From the NCBI RefSeq assembly GCF_004028635.1, contig NZ_RQJW01000003.1, forward strand, positions 434,001-498,000: DNA of 64,000 bases. Reading direction: 5' to 3'. The notes under the pieces were generated by a model. The model saw only the letters and a list, made by a program, of their open reading frames with translations, was not told where the DNA came from and did not search any database. The stretch's first letter is position 1; each line of letters opens with the position of its first letter. Of the stretch, positions 34,384-43,958 are shown piece after piece. The position numbers and the translations under genes were made by a program. This DNA comes from Streptomyces cyaneus (GTDB lineage Bacteria > Actinomycetota > Actinomycetes > Streptomycetales > Streptomycetaceae).

Positions 34384-34410
34384 ACTTTATGTCACCGAGA
34401 GACATTAAGT
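34384..34410. promoter_or_regulatory. TetR-type operator between divergent genes
   Basis: ACTTTATGTC at 34384-34393 and GACATTAAGT at 34401-34410 form inverted arms matching at 9 of 10 positions around a 7-base spacer ACCGAGA. It is centred 75 bases from the TetR start and 77 from the SDR start, a position that can block both promoters. It is conspicuously AT-rich in a GC-rich window. Confidence 0.85.
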
Positions 34411-34473
34411 CGTAGGGTGGGCTCCCGGGCGTGTTCGACAGGCAGCCCTCGGACTCACGGATGGGAGTACCTC

Positions 34474-35235
34474 ATGACCGGCGGACTGAACGGACGAAGC
34501 GTCATCGTCACCGGAGCGGGTTCGGGCATCGGGCGCGCGGCCGCGCTGGCCTTCGCCAAGGAGGGTGCCCGGGTCGTGGCGGCGGACCTGAACGCCGAGG
34601 GCGCGCAGGCGATCGTCAAGGAGATCGAGCAGGCGGGCGGCGGCGCGGTCGCCGTGGTCGGCGACCTGAGCGAGCAGGCCGTCGTCGACCAGGTCGTCGA
34701 GACCGCCGTCGAGCGCTTCGGCGGTGTGGACGTCCTGGTGAACAACGCCGGGATCATGGACCGCATGTCGGCACTGGCGGACGTCGGCGACGCCGAGTGG
34801 GAGCGGGTCATACGGGTCAACCTCACCGCCCCCTTCCTGCTCACCCGGGCGGTCCTGCCGCACATGCTCCGGGCGCGCCGAGGTGCCATCGTCAACACCG
34901 CGTCCGAGGCCGGCCTGCGCGGCAGCGCCGCGGGCGCCGCGTACACGGCGTCCAAGCACGGCGTGGTGGGGCTGACCAAGTCCCTTGCGGTGATGTACCG
35001 CAAGCAGGGAATCCGCGCGAACGCCATCGCCCCGGGCGGCACTCAGACCGGCATCGTGGTGGACGCCGCGCAGGACGCGCACGGACCGGCGGCGCTCGGC
35101 CCGCACTTCGTCAACCTCGGCAGGATCGCCCAGCCCGAGGAGCAGGCCGCCGCCATCGTGTTCCTCGCCTCGGACGCGGCGAGCAACATCAACGGCGTGG
35201 TCCTGCCGGTCGACGACGGCTGGTCGGCGGTCTGA
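34474..35235 (+). CDS. Short-chain dehydrogenase/reductase
   Basis: A 253-residue classical SDR. The cofactor loop is VTGAGSGIGRA near residue 11, LVNNAG is at about 86-91, and the catalytic set is Ser (NTASEAGL), Tyr and Lys in YTASKHG, all present. An acidic residue in VAADLNAEG at the end of the second strand points to NAD(H) preference. RBS GGGAG lies upstream of ATG 34474. The substrate cannot be told; the divergent TetR gene and its operator suggest induction by a small hydrophobic compound. Confidence 0.93.
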   Translation: MTGGLNGRSVIVTGAGSGIGRAAALAFAKEGARVVAADLNAEGAQAIVKEIEQAGGGAVAVVGDLSEQAVVDQVVETAVERFGGVDVLVNNAGIMDRMSALADVGDAEWERVIRVNLTAPFLLTRAVLPHMLRARRGAIVNTASEAGLRGSAAGAAYTASKHGVVGLTKSLAVMYRKQGIRANAIAPGGTQTGIVVDAAQDAHGPAALGPHFVNLGRIAQPEEQAAAIVFLASDAASNINGVVLPVDDGWSAV

Positions 35236-35249
35236 CGTCCCCTCACTCG

Positions 35250-35294
35250 CCGTCCCCACACTGGCCGTCCCCACACTGGCCGTCCCCACACTGG
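35250..35294 (+). repeat. Three tandem 15-base repeats after the SDR gene
   Basis: CCGTCCCCACACTGG occurs three times without a gap at 35250-35264, 35265-35279 and 35280-35294, followed by a partial copy CCGTCC. It begins 15 bases after the SDR stop and forms no hairpin. No function is apparent; a slipped-strand expansion in spacer DNA is the simple explanation. Confidence 0.9.
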
Positions 35295-35391
35295 CCGTCC
35301 ACGCCATCGTCTACCGCGCACGAATCAGCAGCCGCGCGCACAGTTGCCGTACACGGATCACCAGTCGTACAAATCAGGTGCCGTACGCGCA

Positions 35392-36105
35392 TCAATAGCC
35401 CGGCACGAATCGCTTCCCGTGCACGAACTCCCTCGCCAACCTCTCCCCGGCCGTCACGGCGGCCGCGTGGTCCTCGATGGGCGTCACCTGCGTGTCCCTG
35501 AAGACGATGTAGGTGACCCCGGAGGCCGTGCCGCCGCCGTGCGGGTCGGGCGAGATGCCTAGGGCCTCGGCGGCGGCGTACGACGCCTCGCCGATCATGT
35601 CGTTCGGGCCGACGTCGCCGACGACCGCGTACCGCACCCGGCCCTGGTACACGACCGCGGCGACCGAGCCGCCGCGGATGCCGTGGTCAAGTGGGTTCCA
35701 GAGGCGGCTCGGAGCGGGCACGACGATGTACGGGAGATGTTCGGCGCTCAAGTGGCGGCCGTCGGACTGCTGATAGGCCGTCGCGGCGGAGAAGTACGGA
35801 TCGGTACGGCGGTTGCAGTGGCGGGTGCGCTGTCCGTCGCAGTCGATGTCCATGTCGGCCTTCCAGAACACCGCGTCCCCCGCCTCGCAGACCCGGATCG
35901 TCGCGGGCGCACCGCTGTCGCTGCGGTAGCGCCCCTGAGAGACGGCGGCGCACTCACGCACCCTCGACAGCAGGTCAGCGGCGCTGACGTCGGCCTCACG
36001 GTGGGCCGTTGACCCTTCCGGCACGGGCGGCGGGGTCGGGGGCGGCATCGTCGGGGCGAGCAGGGCGGCGCCTGCCGCGGCCAGCGTCAGCGAGTGGAAA
36101 CGCAC
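35392..36105 (-). CDS. Secreted chitosanase, glycoside hydrolase family 75
   Basis: A 237-residue protein; the GTG at 36105 is chosen since GAGGG lies upstream and a signal peptide (MRFHSLTLAAAGAALLAP) begins right there. A Pro-rich linker follows. The catalytic domain has the GH75 hallmarks: AVFWKADMDIDCDGQRTRHCN with the catalytic Asp, DPYFSAATAYQQSDGRHLSAEHLPYIVVP, and AVVGDVGPNDMIGEASYAAAEALGI with the catalytic Glu. These enzymes split chitosan internally by inversion. The divergent neighbour is an FnIII lipoprotein, and a DasR-like palindrome lies between them, consistent with amino-sugar control. Confidence 0.9.
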   Translation of the reverse strand: MRFHSLTLAAAGAALLAPTMPPPTPPPVPEGSTAHREADVSAADLLSRVRECAAVSQGRYRSDSGAPATIRVCEAGDAVFWKADMDIDCDGQRTRHCNRRTDPYFSAATAYQQSDGRHLSAEHLPYIVVPAPSRLWNPLDHGIRGGSVAAVVYQGRVRYAVVGDVGPNDMIGEASYAAAEALGISPDPHGGGTASGVTYIVFRDTQVTPIEDHAAAVTAGERLAREFVHGKRFVPGY

Positions 36106-36355
36106 GATGGGGAACCCTCTCGTCGAGGAACACCGACGGACACGCAGTCCGTCCGATGCTGTGTCGATCATGCTGCCACCAGCGGAGCCTTACGGCGTGC
36201 ACCCCGACGACACGACGACACGACGATCGTTCCCGAACTTCCGGCAGGAGCCGGGGGCCTGAGCCCACGGACGGGACCCCGGCCCCTCGGCCGCCCCGCG
36301 TCCGGCACGGGATCAGCGACGACAGCGGCCCATGCCGGTGGCGCGAACTCCCATT

Positions 36356-36382
36356 CCCTCATGGGGAGTTCAGCCGTGAGGG
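36356..36382. promoter_or_regulatory. Hairpin in the divergent intergenic region
   Basis: CCCTCATGG at 36356-36364 pairs with CCGTGAGGG at 36374-36382 with one G-T mismatch over a 9-base loop. It lies far from both starts, so it could end stray transcription between the two promoters. Weak evidence for function. Confidence 0.4.
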
Positions 36383-36429
36383 GCTTCAGCATACGTAACG
36401 CCGCTGGCCGTTCACCAACGACCGCCCTC

Positions 36430-36459
36430 TTGAGGTGATCGCGTCAGCAGCGCGATAGT
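36430..36459 (+). promoter_or_regulatory. Probable promoter of the FnIII lipoprotein
   Basis: TTGAGG at 36430-36435 and GATAGT at 36454-36459 are separated by 18 bases, a good match to a sigma-HrdB-type promoter. Transcription would start near 36466, just before the palindrome at 36470. Confidence 0.5.
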
Positions 36460-36469
36460 GGAGCCCTAT

Positions 36470-36481
36470 TGGTCCGGACCA
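36470..36481. promoter_or_regulatory. DasR-like (dre-like) palindrome TGGTCCGGACCA
   Basis: A perfect 12-base palindrome. The DasR consensus core is TGGTCTAGACCA; this copy differs only in the central two bases (CG for TA). It sits right after the inferred transcription start of the FnIII lipoprotein and 365 bases from the chitosanase start, where a bound GntR-type repressor would block elongation. Confidence 0.55.
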
Positions 36482-36512
36482 TTTCCGCCAGTTGGCCCCG
36501 GGAGGCAGAGTC

Positions 36513-37490
36513 GTGCGACGCGTTCCCGTCCTCGTGCCCGTGCTCTGCGCAGTGCTCGCCCTGCTCTCGTCCTGCGCGTGGAGCGGGACGGAAGAGGAGG
36601 GCGGCCGACTGCCCGCGGCGCCCACCGGTGTCACGGCCGACGCGGGCAGCGCGACCAGCGTGCACGTCATGTGGAACGCGGTCGCCGCGGGCCGCGGCAT
36701 CCGTGGCTACGAGGTGTATCGGGGACCCACAAAGGTCAAGGAAGTGCCGGGCTCTGCACACATGGTGGATGTCACCATGCTCAGACCGTCCACCGCGTAC
36801 GCCTTCACCGTGCGAGCCCGTGACACCGACGGACGGCTCGGGCCGCCGAGCAAGGAGGTCCGGGCGACGACTCCCGCCGACGTGGCCGCCGACCACTCCG
36901 CCCCGACTCGTCCGGGGCGGGCCGAGGGCCGAGCGGTCGGCAGCCGGGCGGTTCAGCTGTCGTGGTCCAGTGCGACGGACGACCGGGACGTGGTGTCCTA
37001 CGACATCTATCAGGGCGACACAAAGATCCACGGTGTGGGCGGAAACCAGACGGCGACCGTGGTCACCGGACTGCGGCCCGGCACCCGCTACGCCTTCACC
37101 GTCCGGGCCCGGGACGCGGCCGACAACCTCTCGCCCGCCACGGCAGCGGTCCACGTCACCACGCCCGGCACCGACGACGGACGCGGCACCGCACCGACCG
37201 ACTTCCGGGCGACGACCCGTCGCGCGGACGGGGCGTACTACCTCGATCTGAGCTGGGTTCCGCCGCGCACGGACGGCGTGGTCGCGGAGTACCAGGTCGA
37301 GCTCGACGGCCGTCCGGCCACCTCACTGGTGTACGGCGGGAGCGCGCCGCGCGATCGGGCCACGTACAGCTTCTACCTGGGCCGGGAGGCCGGAGTCGGT
37401 CACCGGGTGCGGATCCGGGGCAGGTTACCGGACGGCACCTGGGGCGGCTTCTCGGCGCAGCGGACGGTGACGACCGGCGGGCGGGGCTGA
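36513..37490 (+). CDS. Lipoprotein with fibronectin type III domains
   Basis: A 325-residue protein taken from GTG 36513 with GGGAGG 7 bases upstream. The lipobox LLSSC ends a hydrophobic signal (VPVLVPVLCAVLALLSSC), so it is anchored outside the membrane. Two clear FnIII domains follow: PTGVTADAGSATSVHVMWNAV to PSKEVRATTPA, and AVGSRAVQLSWSSATDDRDVVSYDIYQG to ATAAVHVTTPG. A third beta-rich domain (APTDFRATTRRADGAYYLDLSWVPP) resembles a further FnIII. Such modules are common as spacers in streptomycete chitinases and cell surface proteins. Here no enzyme is fused, so a binding or adhesion role is inferred. Confidence 0.85.
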   Translation: MRRVPVLVPVLCAVLALLSSCAWSGTEEEGGRLPAAPTGVTADAGSATSVHVMWNAVAAGRGIRGYEVYRGPTKVKEVPGSAHMVDVTMLRPSTAYAFTVRARDTDGRLGPPSKEVRATTPADVAADHSAPTRPGRAEGRAVGSRAVQLSWSSATDDRDVVSYDIYQGDTKIHGVGGNQTATVVTGLRPGTRYAFTVRARDAADNLSPATAAVHVTTPGTDDGRGTAPTDFRATTRRADGAYYLDLSWVPPRTDGVVAEYQVELDGRPATSLVYGGSAPRDRATYSFYLGREAGVGHRVRIRGRLPDGTWGGFSAQRTVTTGGRG

Positions 37491-37658
37491 CGTCCCCCTC
37501 CGGCGTCCCCCGGATGCAGCAACCGGTCACCTGTCCGGCGGAGGTCCGCATGCGGGACGGATCCGGGGCGCGTTGGCTGCCCCTGAGGCAGCACGGGCGT
37601 TCCCGACCCTCGGCGGCGCAACGGACGTACCGCCAACCGTGCCGCCGGAGGGCATCAC

Positions 37659-38189
37659 ATGCGCAAATCATTGCTATTCCTCCGCTCGGGCCTGACCGTG
37701 GCAGCCGCCTCCGCTCTTCCCTTCACCCTGGCCGCCGGTCCGGCCGCCGCGGTCTCGGGGATCTCCGTGAGCACCACCGGGTCCACGGTCTCCGTCACGA
37801 CCAGCGCCTGCACGAACGTCAACGGCAGCTGGGGCACCGCCTCGCTGCTCAACAGCCGCCAGGCGAACTTCGCTCAGGGGCGCCAGGTCTCCCTGTCGGG
37901 GACGGCCGCGCTGCAGTCGGCGGCCTGGTCGGGCGTGAGCCCGGGCACGTACACCGTCATCGTCGTGTGCTCCAACGGCTCCACGGCGGGCACCCAGTCG
38001 GTCATCGTCACGGCCCCCAGGGTCTCCGCCACCGCCTCGCCGTCGCGCGGCGTCATGGGCGGCATGGGCGGTGGCAGCAAGGACTACGGCACGCTGACGT
38101 TCGTGGCGGGCGGCGCCCTGGTGGGCACGGGTGTGCTGGCCACGGCGGCCTGGGTCATGCGCCGCCGTTCGAAGCCGTACCGGCTCTGA
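37659..38189 (+). CDS. Small exported membrane-anchored protein of unknown function
   Basis: A 176-residue protein. A signal peptide (MRKSLLFLRSGLTVAAASALPFTLAAGPAAA) is followed by a Ser/Thr-rich domain with two Cys residues (SACTN and VVCSN) likely to form a disulphide, a Gly/Met-rich linker (GVMGGMGGGSKDYG), one membrane helix (LTFVAGGALVGTGVLATAAWVM) and a short basic tail RRRSKPYRL. It would display a small beta domain on the cell surface. No sortase LPXTG motif is present. I do not recognise the family. Confidence 0.75.
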   Translation: MRKSLLFLRSGLTVAAASALPFTLAAGPAAAVSGISVSTTGSTVSVTTSACTNVNGSWGTASLLNSRQANFAQGRQVSLSGTAALQSAAWSGVSPGTYTVIVVCSNGSTAGTQSVIVTAPRVSATASPSRGVMGGMGGGSKDYGTLTFVAGGALVGTGVLATAAWVMRRRSKPYRL

Positions 38190-38237
38190 ACGCCGTACCG
38201 GATCCGAAGGCCGTGCGGGCTCCGAAGGGCCCTCGGC

Positions 38238-38789
38238 TCACGCCGGCTCGTGGGGCGGCAGTTCCGCGAACTCGTCCAGAGCGCGTGTGAGCCACTGCGT
38301 CCAGAAGGTCTCCAGGTCGATGCCGGCGCGCAGCACCAGGTGCCGCAGCCGGTCCTGGGAACTGTCCTTGCCGGGCGGGAAGTCGCGCTTCTCGATCTGC
38401 TCGTACTCGGCCAACTGCCGCCGGTGCAGATCGAGATGGCGCCGCAGATCGGCCTCGATGCCCTCGGTGCCCACGACGGCCGCGGCACGCATCCGCAACA
38501 GCAGCGTGTCGCGGTGCGGCCTCGGGTCCTGGGACGCGGCGGTCCAGCGGGCCAGTTCGGCGCGGCCCGCGGGCAGGACCTCGTAGCTCTTCTTCTGCCC
38601 GCGGGCCGGCTGTGCGCTCGGCAGGGTGCGGATGAAGCCCTCGGCCTCCAGTTTTCCCAGCTCGCGATAGATCTGCTGATGCGTCGCCGACCAGAAGTAC
38701 CCGATCGACTTGTCGAAGCGACGGGTCAGCTCCAGCCCCGAGGACGGCTTTTCGACCAGGGCGGTGAGGATCGCGTGCGGGAGTGACAT
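38238..38789 (-). CDS. PadR family regulator next to fadH
   Basis: A 183-residue regulator. The winged helix reads MSLPHAILTALVEKPSSGLELTRRFDKSIGYFWSATHQQIYRELGKLEAEGFIRT and the wing SYEVLPAGRAELARWTA. The C-terminal 90 residues form the helical dimerisation arm of the Vir_act_alpha_C type (RRHLDLHRRQLAEYEQIEKRDFP). It is read in the same direction as fadH and starts 51 bases after its stop, so the two are probably one unit. The palindrome upstream of fadH is a candidate binding site. Confidence 0.92.
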   Translation of the reverse strand: MSLPHAILTALVEKPSSGLELTRRFDKSIGYFWSATHQQIYRELGKLEAEGFIRTLPSAQPARGQKKSYEVLPAGRAELARWTAASQDPRPHRDTLLLRMRAAAVVGTEGIEADLRRHLDLHRRQLAEYEQIEKRDFPPGKDSSQDRLRHLVLRAGIDLETFWTQWLTRALDEFAELPPHEPA

Positions 38790-38840
38790 GGGCTCATCCT
38801 AGGTACGGCCCTTGGGGCCTGAGCAGTGCCGGAACGGTCG

Positions 38841-40913
<2,073 letters not shown>

Positions 40914-40916
40914 TTA

Positions 40917-40930
40917 TGCAACTAGTTGCA
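40917..40930. promoter_or_regulatory. Perfect 14-base palindrome upstream of fadH
   Basis: TGCAACTAGTTGCA is palindromic at all 14 positions, 61 bases from the fadH start. On the minus strand a plausible promoter uses TTGCAT in the palindrome as the -35 and TACAAC 18 bases later as the -10, so a bound repressor would cover the -35. The co-transcribed PadR is the first candidate, but MarR-type proteins also use TTGCAACTAGTTGCA-like sites. Confidence 0.75.
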
Positions 40931-41004
40931 CAACCGGGCTGGGGTGACACGGGCCACTCGTACCTCCGGGCGGCTGCGGGTCGCGGGTGGTTGCTCGCGC
41001 AGTT

Positions 41005-41122
41005 CCCCGCGCCCCTTGAGGGCGTGCGGCGGACGCACCTTCAGGGGCGCGGGGCGGTGTTCAATGTGCGGCTACCGCCGCGTGGGCGCGACCAGCCCCC
41101 ACGCACCCGCGGCCGCCGCACA
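41005..41122. repeat. Compound palindromic repeat of a dispersed Streptomyces type
   Basis: Two nested hairpins. The first pairs CCCCGCGCCCCT (41005-41016) with AGGGGCGCGGGG (41043-41054), with an inner GTGCG/CGCAC stem. The second pairs TGTGCGGC (41065-41072) with GCCGCACA (41115-41122), with an inner GCGTGGG/CCCACGC stem. From memory, GTTCCCCGCGCCCCT and GGGCGCGACCAGC-type strings recur between genes across Streptomyces chromosomes. Here it lies between divergent genes, so it is not a normal gene terminator. Confidence 0.75.
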
Positions 41123-41165
41123 TCCACAGCCCGCCCCCACATCCGGCTTCGGGCACAGTGACCCC

Positions 41166-42326
41166 ATGACCACACACGCCGACATCATCGACCTCGCCCA
41201 GCAGCTCATCCGCTGCCCCAGCCGCGCCGGGATCGACGACTACGGCCCCGTACTCGGTGTCCTGGAAGACTGGCTCGCGGGGCGTGAGCTGCCGTATCGC
41301 CGCCTCTACGGCGACACGGGCGGCGCCGTCGGCCTGCTGATCGAGATCGCGGGCGACCGGCCCGGCCGCTGGTGGGCGCTGGACGCCTGTGTCGACACCG
41401 CGCCGTACGGCGACGAGGCCGCCTGGTCGTTCACGCCGGACTCCGGCGAGGTGGTCGACGGCTGGCTGCGCGGCAGGGGCGCCGCGGACTCCAAGCTCGC
41501 CGCGGCGATGTTCTGCGGCATCGCGGCCGAGTTGCACGGGCGGGCCGGCGCCCTGCACGGCGGGCTCGCGGTGCTGCTCGACGTCGACGAGCACACGGGC
41601 GGCTTCGGCGGTGCTCGCGCCTACCTGGCCGACCCGGAGGCGGTCCGCCCGTCCGGGGTGATGATCGGCTACCCCGGGCTCGACGAGGTCGTGATCGGCG
41701 GGCGGGGCCTGTGGCGGGCCACGGTCGCCGTGCACGCGGCCTCGGGCCACTCGGGCTCGCGCCGTACGGCACCGGGTGCCGTCTCCCGCGCGGCACATCT
41801 CGTACGGCTCCTGGAGGAAGCCGAACTCCCGGGCACGGAAGGGGAGTTCCCCTTGCCGCCGAAGCTGACGGTGACCTCCTGCCACGGCGGTCAGGGCTTC
41901 TCGGTGGTGCCCGACCTGTGCGAGCTGGGCATCGACATCCGCACTACTCCGGCCTTCGATGCCGGCTCCGCCGAGCAGCTGGTGCGTGCGGCGGTGGGCG
42001 AGCTGGACGTACGGGTGCCCGCCCCACGGCCGACCACGATCACCCCGGTGGCCGCCTGGCCGCCCTATCGACTGGTGACGGACGAGCAGCCCGCCGCCGC
42101 GCTGCTGGATGCCGCCACCCGGGAAGGCCTGGCCGTGCGGCCGAAGACCGCCGGTCCGTCGAACATCGGCAATCTGCTGGCGGGTGAGGGCATCCCGGCC
42201 ACGGCGGGTTTCGGAGTGCGCCACGAGGGGCTGCACGGCGTGGACGAGCGGGCCTGCCTCGAGGACCTGCCCGCCGTCCACGCCGTCTACCTGCGTGCCG
42301 TGCTCAGCCTGCTGGGCTCGCCATGA
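41166..42326 (+). CDS. M20-like metallohydrolase with altered metal ligands
   Basis: A 386-residue protein with the two-domain layout of M20 peptidases/deacylases: catalytic domain split around a lid domain (residues about 180-290, TVAVHAASGHSGSRRTAPGAVSRA). Landmarks align with CPG2/DapE/ArgE types: ALDACVDTAP, GRGAADSKLAAA (Asp108), DVDEHTGGFGGA (Glu142 general base) and GVRHEGLHGVDE (His near 357). Three expected metal ligands differ: His in HxD is Cys75, the second Glu of DEE is His143, and the Glu of GEP is Tyr169. Activity or metal may therefore differ from the family norm. The substrate is unknown. It stands alone downstream of a palindromic repeat. Confidence 0.85.
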   Translation: MTTHADIIDLAQQLIRCPSRAGIDDYGPVLGVLEDWLAGRELPYRRLYGDTGGAVGLLIEIAGDRPGRWWALDACVDTAPYGDEAAWSFTPDSGEVVDGWLRGRGAADSKLAAAMFCGIAAELHGRAGALHGGLAVLLDVDEHTGGFGGARAYLADPEAVRPSGVMIGYPGLDEVVIGGRGLWRATVAVHAASGHSGSRRTAPGAVSRAAHLVRLLEEAELPGTEGEFPLPPKLTVTSCHGGQGFSVVPDLCELGIDIRTTPAFDAGSAEQLVRAAVGELDVRVPAPRPTTITPVAAWPPYRLVTDEQPAAALLDAATREGLAVRPKTAGPSNIGNLLAGEGIPATAGFGVRHEGLHGVDERACLEDLPAVHAVYLRAVLSLLGSP

Positions 42327-42350
42327 CCGAGCCCCTCATGGCTGGACTCG

Positions 42351-42725
42351 TCATGAGCCGCGGCTCTCCAGCACCACGTGCAGCTCCCTCTCCTGGTCGC
42401 CCGAGGCCGAGGACAAGTCGTGCACCGTGAACAGGGAGTCCAGCGCCGTACGGAGCCGTTCGATGGCCCAGTAGCCGCCCTGCGCGTCGGCCTCGACGGA
42501 CGCCGAGAGCCGGGCGGGAGGCGGGCACTCGTGCGTGTCCGTGACCTCGAACGTGCCGAGCCACACCATGGGCCGCGTCTCATGGAGCTGCTGCGGCACC
42601 TCCTCGGGGCGCCGGTCGGACTCGAAGCACGTGCACAGCGTGTCGAAGACGATCCGGGCGTCCTCCTTACTGCATCCGCTGATCTCGACGGAGACGGGCT
42701 CCTCGTGCAGTCGTTCACGGTCCAT
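42351..42725 (-). CDS. Small acidic protein of unknown function
   Basis: A 124-residue cytoplasmic protein, no signal peptide or membrane segment. ATG is preceded by GAGGAGCGATCACG on the minus strand. The sequence alternates strands and helices (VSVEISGCSKEDARIVFDTLCTCFES; MVWLGTFEVTDTHECPP; LHVVLESRG). It has four Cys residues that do not form a clear metal motif. No family recognised. It is convergent with the M20-like gene, the two stops being 24 bases apart. Confidence 0.6.
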   Translation of the reverse strand: MDRERLHEEPVSVEISGCSKEDARIVFDTLCTCFESDRRPEEVPQQLHETRPMVWLGTFEVTDTHECPPPARLSASVEADAQGGYWAIERLRTALDSLFTVHDLSSASGDQERELHVVLESRGS

Positions 42726-42847
42726 CGTGATCGCTCCTCTCGTGGCCGCACCGCGCTACCACGGGTTGCCCGCGGAAGCGGACCCCAACCCCAAGAAAAG
42801 CACCACGGGCCGCAGAGCACTACCGGCGGAACCGCCCCGTCCGCGCC

Positions 42848-43720
42848 TCAGCCGCGTGTGAAGCGGTACGTCTTGCTGTCCGTCAGCACGCAGAAGCCCG
42901 GCGAGATGACGATCACGCGCAGGGTGCCGGTACGGCGGTCGTAGTCGATGCCCTCCGTCTCGAACTCGCCCGAGCAGGAGCTGCGCAGCGGGAGCCGGCG
43001 CAGTGCCGTGACGTGGCCGGTCACGTCGGAGGTCCCCGGCTCGGCGGAGAGGTCGATCTGGAGCAGCGGCTTGGTCATGCCGAAGAGGGTGCCCGCGGGG
43101 TCGTCGGAGGAGCACAGCAAGGTCGTGGCGCCGAGGAAGTCACAGCCCTGGATGTCGCGTACGGCGTGGTCGAGCCGGATGCTGGACGTCCAGGGCAGGT
43201 TTGCCGACGGTGACGTGGCGGGGTTGACGCCCGGTGTCGGGTGGACCAGCAGTCGGGTCATGGTGCCCCACTCGCCGGAGACCATCCACTGGCCGCCGGG
43301 CGTGATGGCGACGAAGGAGTTGTTCAGCGCCTCCCCGGCGCCCAGCGTGTGCACGTACTCCGACCAGGTCCCGCCCGGCGCCTGCACCCGGAACATCTTC
43401 GCGCTGCCCGAGTCCGCCTGGTACGGCTCGATGTAGTAACCGCTGTAGGAGGCGTCGGGGTCACCCACATGGTTCCAGCCACGGCTGCTGACCGAGGTCG
43501 GGATGGTGCCGATGCCCGTGTAGCGGTTGGAGCTGTTCGCCGGGACCTCGACGGAGGTCAGACCCTGGCTCTCGGTGAGTGGATCGGCGCGGTCCGAGCC
43601 CACCTCCGTCCAGGTGTCGGCGGCCTGCGCGGGCGCCGCGGTGGACAGCACGGCGGCGGAGGCGAGGGCGACGAGGCCGGTGAGGACAGCGTGACAACGT
43701 TGCCGGGCGCGCATGGCCAT
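42848..43720 (-). CDS. Secreted protein of unknown function
   Basis: A 290-residue protein with a signal peptide cut near AQA-ADTW. The rest is rich in Gly, Ser, Thr and aromatic residues with repeating strand motifs (GTWSEYVHTLGAGEALNNSFVAITPGGQWMVSGEWGTMTRLLV; VRDIQGCDFLGATTLLCSSDD; LRVIVISPGFCVLTDSKTYRFT), which resembles a beta-propeller repeat pattern. Cys pairs suggest disulphides. No catalytic motif is visible. It diverges from the PAS-SpoIIE gene. Confidence 0.7.
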   Translation of the reverse strand: MAMRARQRCHAVLTGLVALASAAVLSTAAPAQAADTWTEVGSDRADPLTESQGLTSVEVPANSSNRYTGIGTIPTSVSSRGWNHVGDPDASYSGYYIEPYQADSGSAKMFRVQAPGGTWSEYVHTLGAGEALNNSFVAITPGGQWMVSGEWGTMTRLLVHPTPGVNPATSPSANLPWTSSIRLDHAVRDIQGCDFLGATTLLCSSDDPAGTLFGMTKPLLQIDLSAEPGTSDVTGHVTALRRLPLRSSCSGEFETEGIDYDRRTGTLRVIVISPGFCVLTDSKTYRFTRG

Positions 43721-43958
43721 GGGAGCGACTCCTTGGGGGGTGGGGTGCGTGTCGGCGGACAGTTTCGCGACCTCACGTGGTCATGTACAGACCAAGCGGA
43801 CGAACGTGTGCTGTCTGATGGGCCACAGTCACGTTCTCTCGCGATGACTTCGGCGGACGTTTGCCGCCGTGTTGAGGGATGGTGGAGGTGAACGACCAAG
43901 GGGGGCCCGGATCCGGTTGAACGCGGTAGAACAAGGGGAGTCGGCACGGGGGAACGGC

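Larger units (their letters stand above)
36106..36512. other. Divergent intergenic region between chitosanase and FnIII lipoprotein
   Basis: No gene is supported in these 407 bases. It holds the chitosanase promoter (read left, elements not recognised), a CGACACGA-type run near 36206-36226, a hairpin at 36356-36382, a likely promoter for the lipoprotein at 36430-36459, and the palindrome at 36470-36481. Confidence 0.7.

Noticed and set aside
35250..35294. Tandem 15-base repeats considered as a protein-binding array.
   Set aside because: They lie after a stop codon, form no palindrome, and are far from any start on the correct strand.
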